Part shown: piece by piece, positions 51,347 through 59,746 of the stretch
Position numbering within the stretch: the first letter of the stretch is position 1
Layout of the letters: each line of letters begins with the position of its first letter
Assembly (NCBI RefSeq): GCF_038096175.1
Contig: NZ_CP151099.1
Location: 2,420,501-2,484,500, forward strand
Length of the DNA: 64,000 nucleotides
Source: Nostoc sp. UHCC 0302
Lineage (GTDB): Bacteria; Cyanobacteriota; Cyanobacteriia; Cyanobacteriales; Nostocaceae
Reading direction: 5' to 3'
The notes under the pieces: generated by a model
What the model was told of the DNA's origin: nothing
What the model saw: only the letters and a program-made list of their open reading frames with translations
Databases searched by the model: none
Program-made: the position numbers and the translations under genes

Positions 51347-52093
51347 TTATAGTGCGGAACGATTACGCCGCTTACGCAGAGCTAGCGCTGCACTGGCAGC
51401 AGTTAAGATTGCCAATGTACTTTCAGGTTCAGGAACTTGGGTGGCGGCAACATCTATAAAAGCTCTTTCTCCTTGAGCTTCGCCTAGTTTCAAACCTGCA
51501 ATTGGCTGACTAGCTCCAGCAGCTACAAGCAAATCGCTAAACTCTTGACTTGCTATCAAATCTATATTTTGGAGAGTCCAAGTATTAGTATTAAGATCAA
51601 AAGTAGGAGAACCTGATGATTTTACATCAAACAAACGTAAACCATTAGATTCTACATAAAAGTTAAATGCGGGATCGGAGTCGATCGCGAAACCGTTGAA
51701 ATCAACATTTTGAGAAGGCAAAGTTAGCTTGTTGGGATCTACATTGAAAAATACTCTTCCCGAAAATCTTTCTATGTCACCCAGAGGGATGTAGACGCCT
51801 GTTTCTGGATCATAACGGAACTGAAAATCAGTGCCTAGAACATTAGGATCTGAACTGGGAGGAAGTAAGGCTAATCCATAAGTAAAACCAGGATCTGGGT
51901 CAATTGTACTCTGTCCCCCACCCAAAGATAAACCTAAAGACTCCAGGAGAGTAAGCGCATTAGGATCAAACCTAATGCTCTCTTTACCACCTATTTCTCT
52001 GTAGACTTTGGCCTCAGCATGAACAGCCAGAGGTGCGGATACTAAAACGGTGGTAGTCAGTCCCAAAATTATTAGCGGGTTGTAGTTAAGCAT
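51347..52093 (-). CDS. PEP-CTERM protein, unrelated to its two neighbours
   Basis: 248 residues. Signal peptide (MLNYNPLIILGLTTTVLVSA, cleavage near HAEA), a predicted beta-sandwich, and C-terminal VPEPESTLAILTAASAALAL followed by RKRRNR, a textbook PEP-CTERM signal. Its sequence differs from the tandem pair downstream. It probably forms part of the extracellular surface. Function unknown. Confidence 0.85.
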   Translation of the reverse strand: MLNYNPLIILGLTTTVLVSAPLAVHAEAKVYREIGGKESIRFDPNALTLLESLGLSLGGGQSTIDPDPGFTYGLALLPPSSDPNVLGTDFQFRYDPETGVYIPLGDIERFSGRVFFNVDPNKLTLPSQNVDFNGFAIDSDPAFNFYVESNGLRLFDVKSSGSPTFDLNTNTWTLQNIDLIASQEFSDLLVAAGASQPIAGLKLGEAQGERAFIDVAATQVPEPESTLAILTAASAALALRKRRNRSAL

Positions 52094-52471
52094 AGGTTAA
52101 GTTTAAAAAAGCTTGAAAGAACGGATCTTGCTCTAAGAGAATCTGCAAAATTGCTTTGCTAACTTTATTCTTGATTTGATTAAATAATTGCTCAGGAACT
52201 TTGAAAAGCCTGACATTTTATTATGTGTTTTTCGCAAAATTTGCAGATAATAAAGTTTAGTCTACAGTATATCCTCTAAAAAAAATGTATTTTGTCTAAC
52301 TTATAAGAAACGCTTAACTTAGTTGTTGATTTCTCAAAGAAAGCTCTATTTTTGAGCTTGGTGTATGTACTAATTAAATGAATCTAGAAAATAGAAAATG
52401 CAGTTCAGGATAAGTTAGAAAATTTTGCTTTTTGAGAATTAAATTTGACAAAGTACTGCTGACTATGCATG
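52094..52471. other. Intergenic region
   Basis: AT-rich. I see no gene, hairpin or repeat in it; it must hold the promoter of the 248-residue PEP-CTERM gene. Confidence 0.5.
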
Positions 52472-53209
52472 TTAATTAACACTTTTTAACTTGAAAAGTC
52501 CCACAGCAAGGGTGAGATACCAGATATTTAACAGCGTCATGCTGATGAACACTACCGGGCCTACAGATATACCAAAGTCTTTAACCAAACTCACGAGCCA
52601 TCCGATCGCAACAATGATACCAAGCCAGCCAATCCAGCGTGAGATTAACCGAGACCGCAGCAGGGCGATCGCAATTAACCCAACCCACAAGCCAGTAAGC
52701 AACTGCGTTCCCAGATGCTCACCAATCTTGCCTGCATACAAGTTAAAAGCGTCGTAGATTAAGCCAATAGTTTCACGTGTAGTTGCGCTCGTTCCTGGAT
52801 TCACATAAGTATCTGCAAGAAATGGCATAAGAAAGAGCCAGCGCAATATCCCCAGACTTTTCATCACACCACTTAGTACCCCAAACATGGTAGCAGTCGT
52901 CAACAACAGCCCCTTCCCACTAGCTAGTATGCGGTGGAGCAAGAGAGAGAGCGGAATCAGCAAAATTGACGACAGCATATAGCTGTAATAGCCTGCGATG
53001 ACAGCACTGTGATGCTTGGCAATTAAGGGTAGAACCACGCTGGCGGGTTCATCCAAGCCAGCAGGCCAATTGACTGCGTTGGATAAAACCCTAAAGGCAG
53101 TCATAAACAGAATAACTTCCAACACCAAAAACAGCGCAGTTATTTTGGGTAAAGACACTGCTGATACTCGGTGCTGCTGGCCAATGTGCATCTTAGTAGC
53201 ATTGTTCAT
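52472..53209 (-). CDS. DUF4386-family membrane protein
   Basis: 245 residues with seven or eight TM helices and the DUF4386 layout (NAVNWPAGLDEPASVVLPLI, then GLIYDAFNLYAGKIGEHLGT). Function unknown. It lies 86 bases after the P450 gene in the same orientation and may be co-transcribed with the biosynthetic cluster, although a hairpin in between could separate them. Confidence 0.8.
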   Translation of the reverse strand: MNNATKMHIGQQHRVSAVSLPKITALFLVLEVILFMTAFRVLSNAVNWPAGLDEPASVVLPLIAKHHSAVIAGYYSYMLSSILLIPLSLLLHRILASGKGLLLTTATMFGVLSGVMKSLGILRWLFLMPFLADTYVNPGTSATTRETIGLIYDAFNLYAGKIGEHLGTQLLTGLWVGLIAIALLRSRLISRWIGWLGIIVAIGWLVSLVKDFGISVGPVVFISMTLLNIWYLTLAVGLFKLKSVN

Positions 53210-53239
53210 GTGTGCGATTTATTTGCAAACTTCTATTTT

Positions 53240-53282
53240 GTGTCTTGGTGGTAAATACGTTATTTTTAAACCACCAAGACAC
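53240..53282. repeat. Inverted repeat between DUF4386 and P450 genes
   Basis: GTGTCTTGGTGG and CCACCAAGACAC: a perfect 12-bp stem with a 19-base loop, possibly a terminator or attenuator between the two genes. Confidence 0.65.
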
Positions 53283-53295
53283 GAAGAAAAACCCA

Positions 53296-54660
53296 TTATG
53301 CTCTTTGGGACAAATTCATCTGAATGCCATGACGCGGTAACAGAGAAACCATAGCAGCTGGTTCAACTGGATGTCCTGGGACTAATTCTAAACGGTAAGC
53401 TTGTGCGACCAAAGCGATCACCAACTGGATCTGCATAATTGATAGGTTGTATCCCAGACAAGCACGAGGGCCGATACTGAAAGGAATAAAGGCAGCGCCA
53501 ACCCGATTTCTAGCACGTTCTGGCGTAAAGCGTTCCGGGTCAAAACCTTCTGGATTATCCCAATATTGTGGGTTGTGCTGTACTCCATATATGTTGAATA
53601 AAAGCATCGATTTAGCTGGGATGTGTACACCACCAACTACGTCATCTTCAATCGCTTCCCGACCAATCACCCAAAATGGCGGATACATCCGCAGTGTTTC
53701 CTGCACAATTAGCTTAGTGTAATTCAACTTTGGCAAATCATCGAAAGTTGGTTGGCGATCGCCAAGTACTCTCACGAGTTCAGCTTGCATCTGACGCTCA
53801 ACATTGGGATTGAGTGACAACGAATGCCAGACCCAAGATAGCGCTCTGCCAATCGGTTCAAAGGCAGGTAATAGAATCCACAACAGCCTTTCGCGTAACA
53901 GTTTGTCACTCAAGCCTGTACCTGTTTCATCACGCCATGCCAGCAACACTGAAAGTAAATCTTCCTTATCTGAACCATGATTTTGGCGTTCTGCAATGAT
54001 TTGGTCTACTGCTGATTGGAGTGTTTGTACAGCTGCCAGATACTTACGATTGGCTGCGGTGGGAAAACTTTCTGGTACATTAAAGTTCGATACAGCCGTA
54101 GCATTGAAGTGTTCTATAATCACTTGCATCGCTAGAGCCACATCATCCAGCCCTGAGTTGAAATCATTCCCAATCAAAGTCTTTCCCGTAAAAGCCAGAC
54201 TCAACCGCATCATTTCTGCTGCTACATCAATTGGTTGGCGGTTTTCAGCAAAATTCTGCCAACGGACAAGCATCTTTTGAGTAGCATCTGCGATCGCAGC
54301 ATCCATAGTGGCATAATGCTGAGGCTCGAAAAAGGGTCGAATAATTTGACGGTTAATTTTATTAGTCCACCCTTCTCCAAAAAGCAGCTTAGTTTGCATT
54401 TCTAAACGCTTGAGCTTGTTATAGTTCTTAATATTTTCTTGTAATGCATACTTAATATAAAGGGGATTATTGATAACAAAAACTTTTTTAAATCCTAAAT
54501 TTAAACATACGATATCTCCATATTGACTATGAAGTTCATAAAAAAGTTGAAGAGGATCATTTGCCAGTCTGTTGAAAGCACTAAGTGAGCCTAATAAGTT
54601 GGGGCCTTGGGTCTTTCCTGGCGTTGTATTATGGGTGGAAGTTACATCGGTAGCCATCAA
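53296..54660 (-). CDS. Cytochrome P450
   Basis: 454 residues. Heme-binding loop FSIGPRACLGYN, ExxR helix in ETLRMYPPFW and PERF motif DPERFTPERARN. The I-helix reads LLPAFEPIGRALSW: the usual AGxxT is replaced by AFEPI, so the oxygen-activating Thr is missing, which may mean unusual chemistry. Soluble or peripheral. It lies 130 bases after the SRPBCC gene in the same direction and is probably a tailoring enzyme of the polyketide-peptide cluster. Confidence 0.94.
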   Translation of the reverse strand: MMATDVTSTHNTTPGKTQGPNLLGSLSAFNRLANDPLQLFYELHSQYGDIVCLNLGFKKVFVINNPLYIKYALQENIKNYNKLKRLEMQTKLLFGEGWTNKINRQIIRPFFEPQHYATMDAAIADATQKMLVRWQNFAENRQPIDVAAEMMRLSLAFTGKTLIGNDFNSGLDDVALAMQVIIEHFNATAVSNFNVPESFPTAANRKYLAAVQTLQSAVDQIIAERQNHGSDKEDLLSVLLAWRDETGTGLSDKLLRERLLWILLPAFEPIGRALSWVWHSLSLNPNVERQMQAELVRVLGDRQPTFDDLPKLNYTKLIVQETLRMYPPFWVIGREAIEDDVVGGVHIPAKSMLLFNIYGVQHNPQYWDNPEGFDPERFTPERARNRVGAAFIPFSIGPRACLGYNLSIMQIQLVIALVAQAYRLELVPGHPVEPAAMVSLLPRHGIQMNLSQRA

Positions 54661-54789
54661 GTGTCTCCTTAGAGATTGCTAAGTTTTTATCAGTTTTTGA
54701 GACTATTTGCAAGCATCAAATAATTTATCTTCATTTAGTAGGGATTGAGGAGAATTGCAAGTGTCAAAACCCCCCAATTGAGTGCAAAC

Positions 54790-55281
54790 CTATGAGGGTT
54801 GCGATTCTGCTAAATTTTTTATGGCTTGATTCATTAATTCAAAGCCACCTCGTGTATTTTTGCTGAGTTTTTTCGCTAGAAAAGGAATAAGTAAACCTGT
54901 ATAAGTCTCTTTTTGAATTAGGCGAACACCTTGATTTCCCAATTCTTCAATAATATAAGTGTGTTCCCCATCGAACATACCCGGCAATATAAATTTGCCT
55001 TCCCATACCAATGTCCGGTTTTCTTCGGTTTTGATAATTGTCGGGTTAAAAACCATACTCTTTAAACCAGGGGGTTGTACATGGATGGTAATCTTAGCGC
55101 CTTGATGAATCTTTCCTTCAGCTTTGACTATAAAAGGATTCCAGTTGATGTAATCATTAAAATTTGTCAAAATACTCCAGACTTTTTCAGCTTTAGCTGC
55201 GATTTCAACCTCTGTATAAATTTCCAAGCTTGTTTGCCAATTTGATGTTTTATTTGTTGTCGGGAATGTAGAAAGAGCCAT
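54790..55281 (-). CDS. SRPBCC-family protein (polyketide cyclase/START-like)
   Basis: 163 residues. One helix-grip domain: YTEVEIAAKAEKVWSILTNF, then INWNPFIVKAEGKIHQGAKI and GGFELMNQAIKNLAE. SRPBCC folds bind hydrophobic ligands; some members are aromatase/cyclases. Placed between the exporter and P450 genes, it may bind or cyclise the product. No signal peptide. Confidence 0.85.
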   Translation of the reverse strand: MALSTFPTTNKTSNWQTSLEIYTEVEIAAKAEKVWSILTNFNDYINWNPFIVKAEGKIHQGAKITIHVQPPGLKSMVFNPTIIKTEENRTLVWEGKFILPGMFDGEHTYIIEELGNQGVRLIQKETYTGLLIPFLAKKLSKNTRGGFELMNQAIKNLAESQPS

Positions 55282-55338
55282 GCTTTTTCTCCTGTTTGGT
55301 TTTCTGTGGGGAAACTATCTGCAAAATATGCATTTTAT

Positions 55339-56517
55339 TTAGTAGTTTGGACTATACTTCTGTTGAGAGTTACGGATAATCTGAACTACAAGTAGGGCAA
55401 ATAGAATTAAAATTAAGCTAAAGATATATTGCGCGTTGGCAACTTTCATAACTAATGAGGAAAGTATCGGCCCAGCAGCACATCCAGAACCATATATGGC
55501 TGTGAACATGGCGCTGCCAGCAGATAATTCATTGCGAGAAAGCTTTGCTCCAATGAGTGCCAGTGCTAAAGGAAAAATTGGACTGACACTAGCTCCGGCA
55601 ATAAAAGTAAAAATCTGAGTAGTAATGAAGTTACTACTTAAGGAAAGAGACAGGATGGAAATTAATGCAATACATACACAGATTAAAAGAATTTTTAATC
55701 TGTTAAATTTATCAGCTAAATGTGTAACTGGAATAGTAGCAAGCAAACCACCAATTACGAAGACAGTAAAGGTATAACCTATCTGCGTCACACTGTAGTT
55801 TTGGCGCAGCAAATATACTGGATATAGTGAAACTAAAGTTGCTACAGTAAAACCATAAGCAAACGCACCCTGAAGCGGGAGTGTGAGCTTTTTAAAACTA
55901 GTACGTGACGAAGATTGAAAAGCGATCGCCTTTTCTGGCAAGCCTATCCAAACAACAACAATACCACTGAGAACTAAAAGACTGCCGAGAAAAAAACTAA
56001 TTTTGGGCGAAACACTATAGAGGGCAGAACCCATAACTGGGCCAATACCAAACCCGAAACTATAAGCAAGAGCATGAAAACCGCTGGCTCTGGCTCGATT
56101 GCTGTCATGGCAAAAGCTGTGTAATCCAGTTTGTCCACAAACTAAATACAAGCAAGAAGCAATTCCCATCACCGCGCGGATGAAAAACCATAAAGGCATT
56201 TGTGTAGTTAGAGGAAATAGCGGCGCACTCAAACCCATCAGTGCCAAGCCAAGCATCATAGTTTTACGCAATCCTAATTGACGTAATATTTTGGCTACAA
56301 AAGGTGCTGTTAGCGTTATTGTCAAAAAGTAAACTGTAGAATTAGCCCCTATCCAAACATCATCAACTTGATGTTGAGCCATCAGTGTCGAGATAAAGGG
56401 AGTAAACAGCCCCATAGAAATACCAGACAAAAAACTGATAATATACAAAGCTGGTAATCCGGTAGAAAAGGGAGAAGTTGATGTTGTTGAAGAGACTTCC
56501 TGCATTGTTTTGATCAA
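55339..56517 (-). CDS. MFS transporter
   Basis: 392 residues, about 12 TM helices. Typical motif-like DKFNRLKIL between TM segments and the long hydrophobic repeats of the major facilitator superfamily. It lies directly downstream of the NRPS gene (103 bases) and upstream of the SRPBCC gene, and is probably the exporter of the product. Confidence 0.9.
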   Translation of the reverse strand: MIKTMQEVSSTTSTSPFSTGLPALYIISFLSGISMGLFTPFISTLMAQHQVDDVWIGANSTVYFLTITLTAPFVAKILRQLGLRKTMMLGLALMGLSAPLFPLTTQMPLWFFIRAVMGIASCLYLVCGQTGLHSFCHDSNRARASGFHALAYSFGFGIGPVMGSALYSVSPKISFFLGSLLVLSGIVVVWIGLPEKAIAFQSSSRTSFKKLTLPLQGAFAYGFTVATLVSLYPVYLLRQNYSVTQIGYTFTVFVIGGLLATIPVTHLADKFNRLKILLICVCIALISILSLSLSSNFITTQIFTFIAGASVSPIFPLALALIGAKLSRNELSAGSAMFTAIYGSGCAAGPILSSLVMKVANAQYIFSLILILFALLVVQIIRNSQQKYSPNY

Positions 56518-56620
56518 GTTATATATTTGCAGTCAAAGTAAAATATTGGCGTTGCTGAACTCAGGAATGATTAAGATGAATAACAGCAACGCTGGCTTGC
56601 TTCACAAGTATTGCTGAAAG

Positions 56621-59590
56621 TTATTTACCATGTGCAACGCTTTCTTTGACTGACGATATAGGTGCAAGCATTTTCTCTATCAACTCCAAGTATTGTTCGC
56701 CAAGAGACTTGATAGTTCCAGACTGGTGGAAATTGCGAGAGTATTCAATTTCTAGTTGGAAATTGCCATCAACAATAGAAAAGAAAAACTCTAACAAAGT
56801 TGTGCGTTTTTGTTCAGGAGGAGACAAACGCCGATCGCGTTCTTCTTCACTGAACTCAAACAAGTCAAACTTAGGCTGTGTGCGATTTCCCAAATAATTG
56901 GCTCGAATCGATGTGAGATTTGCATCGGGATAGATATAGTTGGGTAAGCGATCGCAAATCCAATCAAAAGTAACACCATTCATCGGTAGTCCATCAAACC
57001 CTTCTTTGATATGCTTGATGGTTTTCTCCCACTTTTCGTCATACTCTACCATTACTCCAAGGGGGTAATTTACTGCAAAGTTACCAAAGCTTTCCCAATA
57101 GATATGGTTATCACCCAAATCTCTGCCGTGACTGCGATGGCTGATTACTACCCAAGACTTGCCACACCAAACAGCCATTAATTGGTATAAAGGAGCGAGT
57201 AAAAGTGTATACAAATTGCTACCGTAATGCTGTTTAGCTTTGCGTAACAATGTATCGCTCTGGCTTTTAGTCAGAGTGAATCGTTGAATCGCAGCAGAAG
57301 CTTCAACATTAGCCCCCTTAATCTGGTCAAAGGGAACATGAAGCGTATATTGTCGAGAAGGAAATTGTGCTTTCCAATAATCAACATGGCTGGCTAAGGC
57401 TCCACTTTCGTCTTCTGCCACTAGTAGACGCACCAAATCTGCGTAGGAAGGTGGGGAGGGGTTTTCAAAGGTTGGTACACTACCTGCCAAAATCTGGTCA
57501 TAGGCATACCAGAGTTCCTTGAACAGCACAGTTGTACTCAGCATATCAGCGATGATATGGTGGGCAATCATGGCGATGTCATAAGATGATTCATCAACTT
57601 TGACTACGATTGTTGCCAATAACGGCCATTGATCCAAACGCAGTTTTTGACTGCTCTGCTCTATCCTTGAGCGGATTTCTTCATCGCGCTGTGCCGCTGT
57701 CAGTTGACTACCATCAAAGAAATCTACAGGCAATTGCTTTTCTGTACCCAGAATTTGCTGCTGCCATTGTCCATTGCGTTGAACAAATAAACTACGCAAC
57801 CCAGAATGCCGCACCACCATCAAATTGAGAGCTTTGTTAAAAACGTCCAGATTCAAAGCTTGGCGGTAGCGAAAACGTGTATATCCTGTCCACTGGTAAG
57901 GTGGCTCAAAGTATGTCACTAACCAACGTTGAGCCGGCCCCAGTGGTAGGTATTCTTGAACAGAAACTTCAGCCTTCTCACTCAGTTTTTTTTTCGGCTG
58001 ATTCTCATCCAACAGTGCTTGTAAAGCTTTGCGATCCAGCTTACCATTGTGATTCTTTGGTAGACTCGGCAGCCATTCCACACGTTGCGGAATCATGTAA
58101 TCAGGCAGTAGTTGAGAAAGATGTTGCTTGATTTGGCGATTGTCCACCTTGTTTCCAGACAACCAAGCTATCAATCTTTTCTGCCCAGCGCCATAATCCA
58201 CAGCTAAAACTGCCGCCTCGCGTACACTTGGGTGAGTATTGAGAACACTTTCGATTTCTCCCAGTTCGACACGAAAACCCCGAATTTTCACCTGATGGTC
58301 GATACGTCCGTGATATTCAAAACTACCATCTGGCAACTCCTTAGCTAAATCACCAGTCCGATAAAGATGCTCTCCAGGAATTTGGGGAAACGGATTCGGG
58401 CGAAATGCTTCTGATGTGCGTTGCGAATCATTCAAGTAACCCTTGGCAAGTTGGACGCCTCCAATCCAAAGTTCTCCCAACTGCCCAGGTACAACTGGCT
58501 GCATTTGGTCATTTAAAATCTTGATGTAAACATTATCAATCGCTTTGCCGATAGGAATTTGACTAGTCACTTTTTCATCAGGACGTTCCTCAATGAGATG
58601 TGCAGTCACGTCAATAGATGCTTCAGTTGGGCCATAGAGATTTGCTAGTCCAGTACCTGTACCATACTTATCAATCCAACGTTGGATAAAAGGTAAAGGT
58701 AAAGCTTCACCACTAAAAATTAACCAGCGCAAATCAGGGAATTCCCATGATTCATCTTCTAAAGCACTGATAAATTCACCAAACAATGAAGGCACGAAAT
58801 GCATCACATTAATTTGGGTATCTTTGAGCCACTGAGCAAGTTCCCAAGGATTAATTACTATTTCCCTAGCTATTGGACAAATAGTAGCTCCTTCCATCAG
58901 CGTCCAAAAGAGTTCCCAAACCGAGATGTCGAAACAGAAAGAAGTTTTTTGAGCAACTCTATCCCCAGGTTTTAACTGGAATGTATCTTGCATCCAGCGG
59001 AGGCGGTTCATGTAGCCCCGATGATTGAGCATAACTCCTTTGGGGCGTCCAGTAGAGCCAGAAGTATACAAAACCGTCATCAAATCATTGGGATCATTAA
59101 TATATTCCGGGTCTTGGTCTGGGAAAGTAGACCAAGTATTTTTATTAAGTATTTGTAGTTCTTTGCTAGGTAGGAAGGTTTCGCCATCGTCCAAGAACAT
59201 CAAGGTTTGCAATGGTAATGCCGCATCCAAGCACTCTTCGAGTTTATTAGTTACTTGGTACTCAGTCAGCAAAGTCTCAATCTTGGCGTGTTCGAGAATG
59301 TAACGAATGCGTTCCCCTGGGTAAGAAGGGTCGAGGGGAACATAAGCACCACCAGCCTTGAGGATACCTAAAATTCCGACCAGCATCAAAGGGCCACGTT
59401 GGGTCATAATGCCAACAAGAGTATTTGGCCCTACGCCTTGAGTCTCTAAATAATTAGCAACCTGATTAGAAAGGCGATGTAACTGTGCGTAAGTTAGTTG
59501 AGTGTCTTGGTGTAGAACTGCGATCGCATCTGGCGTTTGCTGAACTTGTTCTACAATTTTTAAGTAAGGAATTTCTTTAATATTACTCAT
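56621..59590 (-). CDS. NRPS protein A-C without carrier domain
   Basis: 989 residues. Adenylation domain (~1-520): LYTSGSTGRPKG, SFCFDISVWELFW, LYGPTEASID, YRTGDLAK, NGKLDRKAL. Reading the specificity positions by hand gives D-I-W-S-I-S-L-I-D-(K), closest to the known serine code DVWHLSLIDK; this is inference. There is no carrier (DxFFxLGGxS) after it. A condensation domain follows directly (~545-975) with an intact AHHIIADML motif. The missing carrier is probably the last domain of the PKS protein upstream, so the module is split over two proteins. The terminal C domain may release the product. Confidence 0.92.
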   Translation of the reverse strand: MSNIKEIPYLKIVEQVQQTPDAIAVLHQDTQLTYAQLHRLSNQVANYLETQGVGPNTLVGIMTQRGPLMLVGILGILKAGGAYVPLDPSYPGERIRYILEHAKIETLLTEYQVTNKLEECLDAALPLQTLMFLDDGETFLPSKELQILNKNTWSTFPDQDPEYINDPNDLMTVLYTSGSTGRPKGVMLNHRGYMNRLRWMQDTFQLKPGDRVAQKTSFCFDISVWELFWTLMEGATICPIAREIVINPWELAQWLKDTQINVMHFVPSLFGEFISALEDESWEFPDLRWLIFSGEALPLPFIQRWIDKYGTGTGLANLYGPTEASIDVTAHLIEERPDEKVTSQIPIGKAIDNVYIKILNDQMQPVVPGQLGELWIGGVQLAKGYLNDSQRTSEAFRPNPFPQIPGEHLYRTGDLAKELPDGSFEYHGRIDHQVKIRGFRVELGEIESVLNTHPSVREAAVLAVDYGAGQKRLIAWLSGNKVDNRQIKQHLSQLLPDYMIPQRVEWLPSLPKNHNGKLDRKALQALLDENQPKKKLSEKAEVSVQEYLPLGPAQRWLVTYFEPPYQWTGYTRFRYRQALNLDVFNKALNLMVVRHSGLRSLFVQRNGQWQQQILGTEKQLPVDFFDGSQLTAAQRDEEIRSRIEQSSQKLRLDQWPLLATIVVKVDESSYDIAMIAHHIIADMLSTTVLFKELWYAYDQILAGSVPTFENPSPPSYADLVRLLVAEDESGALASHVDYWKAQFPSRQYTLHVPFDQIKGANVEASAAIQRFTLTKSQSDTLLRKAKQHYGSNLYTLLLAPLYQLMAVWCGKSWVVISHRSHGRDLGDNHIYWESFGNFAVNYPLGVMVEYDEKWEKTIKHIKEGFDGLPMNGVTFDWICDRLPNYIYPDANLTSIRANYLGNRTQPKFDLFEFSEEERDRRLSPPEQKRTTLLEFFFSIVDGNFQLEIEYSRNFHQSGTIKSLGEQYLELIEKMLAPISSVKESVAHGK

Positions 59591-59604
59591 CTCAATGATT
59601 TACC

Positions 59605-59650
59605 TATTAATTGGGGATTGGGGAATAGGGAGTAGGGAGTAGGGGAGCAG
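59605..59650. repeat. G-rich heptamer repeat between NRPS and PKS genes
   Basis: GGGGATT/GGGGAAT/GGGAGTA-type tandem units, the same family as the intergenic repeats at 15236-15275. Confidence 0.75.
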
Positions 59651-59668
59651 GATAAGAAAATTGACTCT

Positions 59669-59746
59669 TGTACAGACGCGATTTATCGCGTCTCTACTCC
59701 TGACTCCTGTACAGACACGATGAATCGCGTCTCTACTCCTGACTCA
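59669..59746. repeat. Tandem duplicated hairpin, 2 x 39 bp
   Basis: Two 39-bp units (59669-59707 and 59708-59746), each with TGTACAGACGCGA ... TCGCGTCTCTACTCC; they differ at only a few positions. The second unit includes the stop codon of the PKS gene. The hairpins lie in the PKS-NRPS junction and could attenuate transcription. Confidence 0.8.
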
